A stretch of DNA of 64,000 nt from the NCBI RefSeq assembly GCF_000242615.2, contig NZ_KI912268.1, positions 1,825,377 to 1,889,376 of the forward strand. Direction: 5' to 3'. Shown piece after piece: positions 36,004 to 44,289 of the stretch. Origin of the DNA: Holophaga foetida DSM 6591 (GTDB lineage: Bacteria; Acidobacteriota; Holophagae; Holophagales; Holophagaceae). The position numbers and the translations under genes are program-made. Within the stretch, counting starts at the first letter, position 1. The number at the start of each line of letters is the position of its first letter. Below the pieces are notes generated by a model, which saw only the letters and a program-made list of their open reading frames with translations, was not told where the DNA came from and did no database searches.

Positions 36004-36708
36004 CTAGTGGAAAAAATTGCTTTTCCACGGATCATAACGATCGAGTTCACCGCCAGAATACTTTATAACAACCAAATAATGCCATACATTAGTCTTATCG
36101 CTTGGCACTGGTACGGCCCATGTACCTGGGTAGAGGCCGTTAGAATTTAGAAAATCAGCACATGCTTGAGAATAATCAATACAATCAGGTAGATTGTCTT
36201 GACCTATCACATATTTTCTAATGTTCGAGACTATTCCAGGGCGAGCATACTGGCCAACACCCAGTTGAACAAGATGCTTCTGCCACCAGCGATACAATCG
36301 CAAATTGAAGTCAATAATACCCTGAGCAGATAAGGAAGGCATTTTTTCGTCAATCATGAAGACTTTTTGGGAATCATGCCATTCCCAATGTCCTTTGGTA
36401 TTGGATTGGTTTCTCCTGGGGTCATCTAGAACTTTTTGGGGATGAGTTTCCATCACCAAGTATGCCCTTCGTTCTCGGAACATACGGGCGATCTCATCCA
36501 TGACCCCGACAGTGGTCAGTCGATCTGCTCCATAACTGCCGCAACCACGTCTTAGGAATTGCCGAAGAGTATTAATTGCAAAAGAGTCCCGGGAAAGATC
36601 ACGTATGATTCCCTCGCTGAATACGTGCTCTACTACGGCCTCATTCCCGAATGAACCCATTCCGTATTGAATACAGTAGCGGTTTCCTCTGTGGCTAAAG
36701 AAGAACAT
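36004..36708 (-). CDS. Putative cysteine-protease-fold effector/toxin
   Basis: The 234-residue protein lacks a signal peptide and membrane helices. The C-terminal part has Cys176 in DNLPDCIDYSQACADFLN, His210 in VWHYLVVIKYSGG and Asp226 in DRYDPW. This Cys-His-Asp order with an HYxVxxxxGG strand is typical of papain/NlpC-like hydrolase toxins or amidases. The N-terminal half (MFFFSHRGNRYCIQYGMGSF) is unrecognised and may be a trafficking or regulatory part. GGAGG lies eight bases before the ATG. The gene is AT-rich and so probably acquired. No secretion-system gene is nearby. Alternative: a cytoplasmic transglutaminase-like enzyme. Confidence 0.55.
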   Translation of the reverse strand: MFFFSHRGNRYCIQYGMGSFGNEAVVEHVFSEGIIRDLSRDSFAINTLRQFLRRGCGSYGADRLTTVGVMDEIARMFRERRAYLVMETHPQKVLDDPRRNQSNTKGHWEWHDSQKVFMIDEKMPSLSAQGIIDFNLRLYRWWQKHLVQLGVGQYARPGIVSNIRKYVIGQDNLPDCIDYSQACADFLNSNGLYPGTWAVPVPSDKTNVWHYLVVIKYSGGELDRYDPWKSNFFH

Positions 36709-36977
36709 GAGTCAGCCCTCCTCAAAGGAGGGTATTCTCATTGATCCAGTGTTGTAAATATGAAGAAATAATTAACTACCCGATTTGCGATGCAGCCAGG
36801 ACGACGATAGGAGTTGGGAAATCAAAGTTCGTCCGCAAGAAAGACAATCCAGGCAGCCAAGCCCAGATCAAAGGGCTTGTTGGGAGTCGCTCCTCATCCC
36901 TTCATCCTGGCTGATTTTTTTTCAGAAGTCCCCCCAAGCCTTCGGATTTGCCCGAAGTAAGTCGGCAACCGGATGCT
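36709..36977. other. Intergenic region, no gene seen
   Basis: About 270 bases between the putative effector and the SGNH gene. The first ~70 bases are AT-rich and probably hold the effector promoter. The rest contains only short frames and a T8 tract near 36913. No hairpin with convincing pairing was noticed. Confidence 0.4.
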
Positions 36978-38192
36978 CTACTCCCCCGCGCGGTATTCCC
37001 TCAGCAGCGCCTCCACCATCAGGTCCCCCAGCTTCTCGTAGCCGGGTCCGGTGAGGTGGACGAGATCCTTCTGGGCCAGGCCCCTGCGCTTCCAGCTCAG
37101 GAGGGAGCCCTCACCCCCCATGGCCTGGCGGGCGTCCCAGAAGGCGCAACCTGAGGCAAGGGCAGCGGATCGAAGGGCTTTGGTGACCCAGCGGGCCCCT
37201 TCGCGAAGGCGGGGAAGCTGCCGCCGGTTCCGCCCCATGCGGTCCAGGGGGCCCACCACCAGCACAGAGGCACCGCTCTCCCGCTTCAGGGCGGCAAAGA
37301 GGCGACGGGCCCGTTCCTGGTAGTCCTCGGGCGAGATATCGGTGCGCCCCATATCATTGGTGCCGTAGGCCAGCACCAGCAGGTCCGGCTGGACCTGGGC
37401 CAGGAGGCTCCGCCTCAGTTCCGGCCGCCAGCGCTCCAGGTCCAGCAGCTCCGCCCCGTTGAGCCCCAGTTCGTCGTAGATGACGCCGGGCTTTCCTGAA
37501 CGCAGATCGACCCCCAGCAGAAGGCTCTCCTGGGGAAGCTGGATAGCCAGGGTCTCCAGCCCGTACCCTGGAGCCTTGAAGACCCGGAGGGTCCGCTCCC
37601 CCATCGGCTGCTCCAGCAGGGGCTCGACAGCAGCCCCCAGCACCGCAGGCTTCCCTGATCCAAGGACCTGAATGCGGGCCTCCCGGTAGGCCGCCAGAAG
37701 GGTGAAGGTGCCCCCCTCGGCAGGGCTCTGGAGGGCCGCCCCCGCGAGCCCCACCCAACCTTCGCAGGTCTTGGAGCGGAGGCTGTCGGCGGGCCAATGG
37801 AGTCCCTCCTGGAGATCTACCCCCTCATGGTGGTAGCCCCGCCAAGGCCTCCCGGGAAGGATCATCCCGGGCCCCCCATCCCCGAAGCGGGCCTGAAGGC
37901 GCTGGCGCAAGCGCCCGGTCCAGTAGTCCGCGGCGGTATGGGAGTCCCCGAAGTGGAGGATGCGGACGCCTCGACCATTGGACTGGTGTTCCAAGGCCCC
38001 CAGGGCACCGAGGAAGGGGGAAAGGGCCAGGGCGTTGACAATGTTCACTTGGGATGGCGTCGTCTCCCGCAGCCGCACCTTCCCGGGGCGCGGCCTGGGC
38101 CTTGGACGGGGTTTCCTGCGCGCGTGGCCCCCCCAGGCCAGGCAACCCAGGGTCAGGAGGGCCACCGTCCTTCCGAGTCGTCCAAAGGTCAT
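36978..38192 (-). CDS. Secreted SGNH/GDSL hydrolase (second of pair)
   Basis: A signal peptide (TVALLTLGCLAWGGHA) precedes a basic Arg/Pro stretch and an SGNH hydrolase: block I ILHFGDSHTAADYW (catalytic Ser), block III YGTNDMG (Asn), block V DLVHLTGPGYEKLG (Asp-x-x-His). Residues ~150-250 form an inserted beta-rich region. Likely a periplasmic O-acetyl esterase or acyltransferase acting on peptidoglycan or a surface polymer. ATG 38192 has GGAGGAG upstream and overlaps the upstream SGNH gene by four bases. Last gene of a four-gene overlapping cluster. Confidence 0.85.
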   Translation of the reverse strand: MTFGRLGRTVALLTLGCLAWGGHARRKPRPRPRPRPGKVRLRETTPSQVNIVNALALSPFLGALGALEHQSNGRGVRILHFGDSHTAADYWTGRLRQRLQARFGDGGPGMILPGRPWRGYHHEGVDLQEGLHWPADSLRSKTCEGWVGLAGAALQSPAEGGTFTLLAAYREARIQVLGSGKPAVLGAAVEPLLEQPMGERTLRVFKAPGYGLETLAIQLPQESLLLGVDLRSGKPGVIYDELGLNGAELLDLERWRPELRRSLLAQVQPDLLVLAYGTNDMGRTDISPEDYQERARRLFAALKRESGASVLVVGPLDRMGRNRRQLPRLREGARWVTKALRSAALASGCAFWDARQAMGGEGSLLSWKRRGLAQKDLVHLTGPGYEKLGDLMVEALLREYRAGE

Positions 38193-39433
38193 TGCGGTCT
38201 CCTCCCTATCCACTTCCCGCGCTGGCCAGCCACCACGGAGGCGCGATCCGTGATGATCGTGCGCCCGTCCTCGGTGCGGAACAGGAAAAGGCCCTGCGGC
38301 GCCTCGGAGACCTCCGGGGGTTCCTGGGGGCGGGGACGCTCCCGGGCAGCCATCGGCGCCCCCATGCGATCGAATAGACGCCCCGTCATCAGGTCCGCCA
38401 GCCGGTCATAGCCCTGGGGGGTGAGGTGGACGCCATCCCGGGCCGCCATCCCGGACCGCTGCCAGGAGCCAATGCTCCCGGCCCCCCCCATGGCCTCCCG
38501 CTGGTCAAGAAAGAGGGCCCCCAGACGGGAGGCGACCGCCTGCTGCGCGGCGATGACCTGATCCAGGGAGCCCGGCAGGCCCTGGGGCAGCCGGGCATCG
38601 GGGGGACCAAGCAGGAGCAGGAGAGCGCCCGGAACCGCCTTCCGGAAACGCCCCAGGAAGGCCTCCAGGCGACGGCGATAGGCCGTCGGATCGAAGCGCG
38701 GACCGTTGGCCTCATTGGTACCGAAGGCCAGGATCACCAGATCCGGGGCCTCCGCCTGGAGCTGGGAGAGGAGGAGTTCCCCCGGTGCCCCCATCCAGAA
38801 GGCCTCGGCCCCATTGAAGGCTAGAGGACTGTAGGCCACCCCTGAGGCTGCCTCCAGGGAGACCCCCAGAAGGCGCACCGGACCGTCCTGGGAGGTCAGG
38901 ATTTCCAGACGATGCCGCCCAGCCCCCACCTGACGATCGAAGAGCTCCAGCCCTGGCCCGCCCCCTCGAAGGGAGACTTCCCCCAGGCACCGGCCATCCA
39001 CCAGGATCCGGGCAGAGCCAGCCCCTGGACCCCGGAGGAAGTGGAGCCGGAGCCTGGAGAAGGCGCCCTCCAGGCGAGCCCATTCCCCAGCCCCTCGGGC
39101 TTCCATGAAGCGGGCCCCCAGGCCCAAGCATGTATCCCCAGCAGGGTGAAGGGCCTTGCGCCAACCCCGGCTCATCGAGGTGGCCCCATTGCCAGGAGCC
39201 TCAGCCCATGGGAGGCTCAGCCCAGGCCCCCCGTCCCCGAACTGGGATTGGAAGGTCTGACGGTAGGCTCGGCGGGTGCCGGGGGCAGCCAGGTGACTGT
39301 CGCCAAAGTGCAGGATGCGCAGGAGCCCCCCCCCCGCCCTGGCCTGCTTGCCCCGGGACAGGAAAACAGCCAGATCCTCGGCATGAGCCGCCCCCAGGGC
39401 GAGGACTATCAGCAGAAAGGCGCGGTGCCTCAT
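38189..39433 (-). CDS. Secreted SGNH/GDSL hydrolase (first of pair)
   Basis: The 414-residue protein begins with a signal peptide (AFLLIVLALGAAHA) and has the same blocks as its neighbour: ILHFGDSHLAAPG, FGTNEANG and DGVHLTPQGYDRLAD. An inserted region (~110-230) resembles a carbohydrate-binding beta-sandwich (GPGLELFDRQVGAGRHRLEIL). A C-terminal ~50-residue extension follows the catalytic domain. The two SGNH proteins look like diverged paralogues. It is coupled to the acyltransferase gene upstream by a one-base overlap. Substrate probably an O-acetylated envelope polymer. Confidence 0.85.
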   Translation of the reverse strand: MRHRAFLLIVLALGAAHAEDLAVFLSRGKQARAGGGLLRILHFGDSHLAAPGTRRAYRQTFQSQFGDGGPGLSLPWAEAPGNGATSMSRGWRKALHPAGDTCLGLGARFMEARGAGEWARLEGAFSRLRLHFLRGPGAGSARILVDGRCLGEVSLRGGGPGLELFDRQVGAGRHRLEILTSQDGPVRLLGVSLEAASGVAYSPLAFNGAEAFWMGAPGELLLSQLQAEAPDLVILAFGTNEANGPRFDPTAYRRRLEAFLGRFRKAVPGALLLLLGPPDARLPQGLPGSLDQVIAAQQAVASRLGALFLDQREAMGGAGSIGSWQRSGMAARDGVHLTPQGYDRLADLMTGRLFDRMGAPMAARERPRPQEPPEVSEAPQGLFLFRTEDGRTIITDRASVVAGQRGKWIGRRPQ

Positions 39434-41361
39434 CAGTTGGCTTCCGCCGAAGGGGCCTGGGTGTCGTTCGGCCGCTCAGGCGTTGCCTGATGCGCCTGTT
39501 TCGGGGGCTGGGCCCGCAGAACCTCGGAGGCAATGCGGGCAAAGATCTCCCGGGCATAGAAGCGGGCCCCCTCGGGGCGCAGATGGGTCCGGTCGGAATA
39601 GAAGAGTTCGGGATGGGCCTCGGAAGCGCCACGCCAGTCGAAGAGATGGGCGTTGGGGTAACGGGCGGCCAGGACCTGCAGGGAGCGGTTCACGGCCTCA
39701 ACAGCCTCGGTCTTGTCGGACTTGGCGGTCAGGAACCAGACACTTTTCCGATCCGAGAGGGCCTCCATGAGATGGCTGAAATTGCGGGAGTCGAGGTTGC
39801 TGTTATTGGCCCCCAGGTGGATGACCACCACTTCTCCCAGCCGCTCCTGGCGCCTGTATGCCTGCACCACCCCCAGGGCCCGGGCAAAGGAACGACACTC
39901 CTCTGCGTTGATGGTGAGCTGCCCCTCGCCCAGCCGGGCTTCGCCCATAGCCTTGAGGGAAAGGGCCGCCCCCTTCATGACGGAGTCCCCGATGGCGGTA
40001 ACGCGCATGCCCTCCAAGGAGACGGCCTCCAGGGCAGGATCCGGGGGCGGGAGGGGCAGTCTGGGCTGGACGGCGGGCATCGGAATCTGCGGAGGAACAA
40101 CCGGAGCGGGCACCAGCACCCCGGTATCCAGGGCAGGGGCACTGGCCTGAAGGCTGGCCTGAACCTCGTCCACATAGGCGGGACGGCGGATGAGGACCGC
40201 TGCTCCAGCCAGGGAAGCCGTCAGAAGGCCCATGCCGGAGGCCAGGACCAGACGGCGGCGCCAGGACCCGATCCCGGGGTGACTGGCCAGCCATCGCCTC
40301 AGGGCCCCCTGCCGGATGGGGGTTTCGACCCAGCGGTAGGAAATCTCAGAGAGGACCAGGGTCAGTCCCATCCGAAGCGCAAAGCCCTGCAGCCCCTGAA
40401 GATCGGGAGCCACCACCCGGAAGATCGGCCAGTGCCAGAGGTAGAACCCATAAGAACGGCGCCCCAGGGCCTCCAGGGGCGCCCATCCCAGCAGGAAGCG
40501 CAGGATACGCGTCCCAGGCATGACCAGGGCCGCGATCACCAGAGCCATCAGGAGATCCACGCAGAGGAAGCCACCCCGGTAGAGGAAGAGCCCTTCGATA
40601 TCCGCCAGGCAACAGAAGGCCCCAAGGCCCAACAGGGCCCCGAAGGCTGCCAAGTCCAGGACCCAGGCCCCCCGGATCCGCTCGATGGGCCGGGGAAGCA
40701 CCGCAAGAAGGGCACCCACCAGCAGGCCGGAGGCCCGGGTGTCCGTCCCCAGATAGACCCGATTGAAGCTCTCCAGCGCCTTGACGCTTGAAGGATTGCC
40801 GGGGTCCACCCGCAGAGCCATGAGGAGGGCCGAGCCCAGGGCCAGCAGGGCGAGGCCTGCCACAAGCATCCATCGACGTTTGAGCAGCCGACGCCCTGCA
40901 ATCACCAGGAAGGGCCACACAAGGTAGAACTGGGCTTCCACGGAGAGCGACCAGAGATGGCGCAGGAGGGGATGCCCCGCATCCGCGAAATAGGAGCTTC
41001 CGGAGCGGATCTGGTACCAGTTCTCCAGGTAGAAGAGCGAAGCCAGGAGATCCCCCCGGAACTGGGAGGCGGCACTGCCCATCCAGAAAACCCCCAGGGC
41101 CTCCACCGCCAGGATCACCACCAGAAGGGCAGGCAGGAGCCTGCGCATCCGTCTCATCCAGAAGCGTCCCAGCTCGATGTGATCCTCCCGAAGGAGGAGG
41201 TGGGTGATGAGGTAGCCGCTGATGACAAAAAAGAGCTCCACCCCCAGGAAGCCCCCGCGGATCCAACCGAACCCGGCGTGGTAGAGGATGACTGCGGCCA
41301 CAGAGAGGGCTCTGGCACCGTCAAGGCCCTGGATCTGACTGACATCCCTGCTCAGAGACAA
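39433..41361 (-). CDS. Acyltransferase-3 (OafA/YrhL-type) with C-terminal SGNH domain
   Basis: The 642-residue protein has ~10-11 membrane helices of the acyltransferase-3 family, with the signature GLDGARALSVAAVILYHAGF, catalytic-type His, FFVISGYLITHLLL, RRLLPALLVV and LWSLSVEAQFYLVWP, and a closing YGFYLWHWPIF. A Pro-rich linker leads to a periplasmic SGNH domain with VTAIGDSVMKGA, LGANNSN and DRTHLRPEGARFYA. Such proteins move acetyl groups across the membrane and onto LPS, peptidoglycan or other glycans. It overlaps both neighbours, marking one operon. Confidence 0.92.
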   Translation of the reverse strand: MSLSRDVSQIQGLDGARALSVAAVILYHAGFGWIRGGFLGVELFFVISGYLITHLLLREDHIELGRFWMRRMRRLLPALLVVILAVEALGVFWMGSAASQFRGDLLASLFYLENWYQIRSGSSYFADAGHPLLRHLWSLSVEAQFYLVWPFLVIAGRRLLKRRWMLVAGLALLALGSALLMALRVDPGNPSSVKALESFNRVYLGTDTRASGLLVGALLAVLPRPIERIRGAWVLDLAAFGALLGLGAFCCLADIEGLFLYRGGFLCVDLLMALVIAALVMPGTRILRFLLGWAPLEALGRRSYGFYLWHWPIFRVVAPDLQGLQGFALRMGLTLVLSEISYRWVETPIRQGALRRWLASHPGIGSWRRRLVLASGMGLLTASLAGAAVLIRRPAYVDEVQASLQASAPALDTGVLVPAPVVPPQIPMPAVQPRLPLPPPDPALEAVSLEGMRVTAIGDSVMKGAALSLKAMGEARLGEGQLTINAEECRSFARALGVVQAYRRQERLGEVVVIHLGANNSNLDSRNFSHLMEALSDRKSVWFLTAKSDKTEAVEAVNRSLQVLAARYPNAHLFDWRGASEAHPELFYSDRTHLRPEGARFYAREIFARIASEVLRAQPPKQAHQATPERPNDTQAPSAEAN

Positions 41362-41825
41362 GCGTACGCCCCTCCGGCCCAGTGTTTCCGGCCTCGACCA
41401 CGGTCATAGATGACATAGAAGGCGGCGTCCTGATCCGCCGGGCTCCATCGGTTCGCTGGCACTCCCACCAGATCTGGGCGTTTCATGCGTCGCGCAGCCT
41501 CATTAGAGGTGCTCAACTGGAACTGGTAGGCACCGAACCAGCGATTGGAGGGGTCTGCAATCCTGTAGTCTGCGCCCCCCTCCCGGCGGAGAATGCACTT
41601 CCGGACCCGCTCCACCTCGGGATCCCCCTGCCCAGGCCAGGGACCGACCAGCGAAGGCCCTTTGCGGCGGTCTCTGAGCCCCTTTCGAAGGGCGCGTTTC
41701 TTGATGGGAGCTTTGGTCGGCAGACCGGCTTCCCGGATCTCCGCTGCACCTGCGGCGGGCTGGGCGTGGATCGGGAGGGTAGACCAGACGAGGTAGCAGG
41801 CCAACCTGCCGAGGACCATTTTCAT
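41352..41825 (-). CDS. Secreted transglycosylase-like (lysozyme-fold) protein
   Basis: The 157-residue protein has an N-terminal signal peptide (LGRLACYLVWSTLPIHA). The C-terminal ~80 residues (VERVRKCILRREGGADYRIA, RWFGAYQFQLST, WSPADQDAAFYVIYDRGRGR) resemble the transglycosylase-like/resuscitation-factor domain, with a candidate catalytic Glu in RREGG and GAYQF. A basic linker lies between. It probably cuts peptidoglycan. Its gene overlaps the acyltransferase gene by 10 bases, placing it first in the envelope cluster. Confidence 0.75.
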   Translation of the reverse strand: MKMVLGRLACYLVWSTLPIHAQPAAGAAEIREAGLPTKAPIKKRALRKGLRDRRKGPSLVGPWPGQGDPEVERVRKCILRREGGADYRIADPSNRWFGAYQFQLSTSNEAARRMKRPDLVGVPANRWSPADQDAAFYVIYDRGRGRKHWAGGAYACL

Positions 41826-41845
41826 AGGGATATCGTATCAACAGG

Positions 41846-41870
41846 AAAGGCGGGCATTCCGCCCGCCTTT
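41846..41870 (-). terminator. Terminator hairpin after FHA-RDD gene
   Basis: AAAGGCGGGC (41846-41855) and GCCCGCCTTT (41861-41870) form a perfect 10-bp stem with a 5-base loop. It lies between the FHA-RDD gene and the envelope cluster on the same strand. Confidence 0.75.
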
Positions 41871-41891
41871 CAAAAAGCTGGGGGAGGGTTC

Positions 41892-42956
41892 CTAACGATC
41901 AACCTTGATGACAATCGACTTGGAGAACATATCCTGGAGCCCCTTGCGTTCGGCACCCAGGATCATGAGATAGGGCAGGCTGAAGATCATGCCATTGACC
42001 CAGTGGCCGACCATTCGCAGGACAGCGGGGCCTAGTTCGATGCGACCGTAGGGGTCATCCTCGGGCACCACCCGCAGCTTCATGATCTTCTTGCCAGGGG
42101 TCGCCCCGAACTTCATCCAGCACCAGGGGATGAAGATGATGTAGCCGATGCAGATGACGAAGTAGAGCAGCGAGAAGATGCAGCCCAGGAAAGCCACCCC
42201 GGGGCCGATGATCCTGGCAAGAATCGCCGTGAGGACCCCGCCCACGATCATGAGCACGATGACCGGCACAGCGAAGATGACCCCGTCCAGCACATGGGCG
42301 CAGAGTCGCGTCACGAAATCGCCCCGCTCGCCAGTGGGAATGGCATCGTCGGGAACCGGGGGGAGGAGGCGCTGCAGGAAGCCCGGGGCAGGATTGGCCG
42401 CTGAGGCAGTGAAGGACGTGGGAGCCGGTGCGGGATTGGGAGCCACCGGAGGGGGAGCCTGGGGCGTTGGCGGAGGCAGTGCCAGAGCGATGGGCGCAAC
42501 GGCTGGAGCCGCTGGCGGCGGCAGGGGGGAAGGCTGGACGACAGGAAGCTCTGCCTGGGGAGTGACCTCCAGAGGGTCGGGAGCACCACCAGGGGTCGCC
42601 TGGAGCTTGGCCACATCCTCGCTGCTGAGGCGGACGGTCCCGAGGGGGTTCACACTGATGGCCTCCGTGGGCTGGGGGTTCACGAAGGTCATCTGGACCT
42701 GGCCCAGGGTGAGGCGATCCCCGTCCATCAGCGGAGATGTCTGGATCCGGGTGCCGTTCACAAGGACCCCGTTGCTGCTCTGCAGGTCCTGCAACTCGTA
42801 GGAGTTCCCCACCTGGCGGAGGATCGCGTGATGCCGGGAGATGCTGGGATCCGACAGGCGAAGGGCATTATCCAACTCCCGTCCGATGTGGATCTCGGCA
42901 TCCACTAATTCGAACTCCCGGACTCCGGTGCTTTCTTGCACAAGCAGTTTGGCCAT
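41892..42956 (-). CDS. FHA-domain protein with C-terminal RDD membrane domain
   Basis: Residues ~20-95 are an FHA phosphothreonine-binding domain (IHIGRELDNALRLSDPSISRHHAIL, LQSSNGVLVNG). A long Pro/Ala-rich linker (~120-200) follows, then an RDD membrane domain (~215-354) with an Arg near the first helix (FVTRLCAHVLDGVIFAVPVIV), GATPGKKIMKLRVV and a closing helix pair. It may tether a phosphoprotein complex to the inner membrane, possibly reading Ser/Thr kinases such as the PEGA kinase here. GAGGA precedes the ATG. Its promoter faces that of mglA. Confidence 0.88.
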   Translation of the reverse strand: MAKLLVQESTGVREFELVDAEIHIGRELDNALRLSDPSISRHHAILRQVGNSYELQDLQSSNGVLVNGTRIQTSPLMDGDRLTLGQVQMTFVNPQPTEAISVNPLGTVRLSSEDVAKLQATPGGAPDPLEVTPQAELPVVQPSPLPPPAAPAVAPIALALPPPTPQAPPPVAPNPAPAPTSFTASAANPAPGFLQRLLPPVPDDAIPTGERGDFVTRLCAHVLDGVIFAVPVIVLMIVGGVLTAILARIIGPGVAFLGCIFSLLYFVICIGYIIFIPWCWMKFGATPGKKIMKLRVVPEDDPYGRIELGPAVLRMVGHWVNGMIFSLPYLMILGAERKGLQDMFSKSIVIKVDR

Positions 42957-43102
42957 ATGTTCCTCACATGGGATAGCGTGCCTGAAGTTTAGATGGTCAG
43001 ACCGCTTCCTGCAAAGACATATGAATCAGTTGCTTCCTCCCTTGACCAGACTCATTCCCTGAGCCAATCTGGCAAAGACGTCACCTGTACGCTGGAGGCC
43101 AC

Positions 43103-43966
43103 ATGGTCCTGTTCAATGCAGCCACCAAGGAGCTGACGGCCAAGGTCGTGTATTACGGACCCGGCCTCTGCGGCAAGACCACCAACCTGCAGCATGTCTA
43201 CGACTCCCTTCCCCAGGATGGGCGGGGCAAGATGCTATCCCTGGCCACCCAGACCGACCGGACCCTCTTCTTCGACTTCCTTCCCATCGAACTGGGCACC
43301 ATCCGTGGCATGAAGACCCGCATCCAGCTCTACACCGTGCCAGGCCAGGTCTTCTACGACGCCACCCGCAAACTGGTGCTCCGGGGAGCCGATGGCGTGG
43401 TCTTCGTGGCGGACTCCCAGTCGCCCATGCTGGACAGCAACCGCGAGAGCTTCCAGAACCTCATCGACAATCTGAAGGAGCAGGGAGCGGACCTGGAGAC
43501 CATGCCCCACGTCATCCAGTGGAACAAGCGGGATACGCCCAACGCCCTGCCTGTGGAAATCCTGGAGCGCGAGGTCAACCGTTTCAAGACGCCCACCTTC
43601 GAGGCCTGCGCCACCCGGGGTGAGGGCGTCCGTGAAACCCTGACAGGCATCGCCAAACTCGTGCTCAAACACCTTTCAGAGAAATACGGTGGGGCCCTCG
43701 AGGCTGAGCCACCTCCGCCTCCCATGCCCCTTCCCCGCCCCAGAGCCGAGGAATCCAAGCCCCTCGAAGTCGAGGAGCTGAGTGGCGGCGAGATGCTGGA
43801 GGAGATCGAGGAACTCCCAGGCGCGGACGGCAAGGCGGGCACAAAGACCACCGCACTTCACCTCAGTGCCCACACCAGCGTGGTGGAGGTTCCGGTGGTT
43901 CTGGACCGCAGCCTGTTCAGCGGGGAAGGCCCCGTGGAGATCAAGCTGAAGCTCTATCTCAAGTAG
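43103..43966 (+). CDS. MglA-type Ras-like GTPase with C-terminal extension
   Basis: Residues 1-195 form an MglA GTPase: P-loop YYGPGLCGKTTNL, switch LFFDFLPIELGTIRG, PGQVFYDATRKLVLRGADGVVFVADS and specificity motif QWNKRD. The usual family length is ~195, but this protein has ~90 more residues: Pro-rich (PPPPPMPLPRPR), acidic (EELSGGEMLEEIEELP) and a beta-like end (SVVEVPVVLDRSLFSGEGPVEIKLKLYLK). MglA controls polarity and motility. The extension could bind a partner. GGAGG five bases before ATG. Confidence 0.9.
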   Translation: MVLFNAATKELTAKVVYYGPGLCGKTTNLQHVYDSLPQDGRGKMLSLATQTDRTLFFDFLPIELGTIRGMKTRIQLYTVPGQVFYDATRKLVLRGADGVVFVADSQSPMLDSNRESFQNLIDNLKEQGADLETMPHVIQWNKRDTPNALPVEILEREVNRFKTPTFEACATRGEGVRETLTGIAKLVLKHLSEKYGGALEAEPPPPPMPLPRPRAEESKPLEVEELSGGEMLEEIEELPGADGKAGTKTTALHLSAHTSVVEVPVVLDRSLFSGEGPVEIKLKLYLK

Positions 43967-44106
43967 GCCGGGCATCCGGGCCAAAAACTCCCGGCCAGAA
44001 AAACAAAGACCATGAATGAATATTTAATTATTGTCTTTTTGCCTTCAGTGCATCAAATTTCGACGGCATTTTGAAACCCTGTAACTTATAGAGGTCGACC
44101 TCATTA

Positions 44107-44220
44107 CCGCATGCTACGAAGCGGAAGGACAGTCGCTGTTCAACTGGCAACGAACTTCAAGGGCATGTTGTAAAGTGGAGGGTGCAAACCAGTTGAAACC
44201 CCGTTCAAGGGGTCAGTTTT
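44107..44220 (+). promoter_or_regulatory. Structured leader region upstream of hybrid kinase
   Basis: Within the 320-base gap 43967-44289, a hairpin CCGC/GCGG (44107-44124) precedes a long-range pair TTCAACTGG (44139-44147) with CCAGTTGAA (44189-44197). Directly after comes a hairpin CCCC-GTTCAA-GGGG (44199-44212) followed by TCAGTTTTCT. This order suggests an RNA leader with an attenuator-like end. I recognise no known riboswitch consensus. Base pairing is short, so chance is possible. Confidence 0.35.
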
Positions 44221-44289
44221 CTATCACGGGCTACATACTCCGCCTGTCGCCTATAATTTATGCTTTAATCATTACAGAAGCCCCCAGCG

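Noticed and set aside
43967..44289. Cyclic-di-GMP (GEMM) riboswitch ahead of the hybrid kinase
   Set aside because: The leader is structured but lacks the conserved GEMM core sequences.
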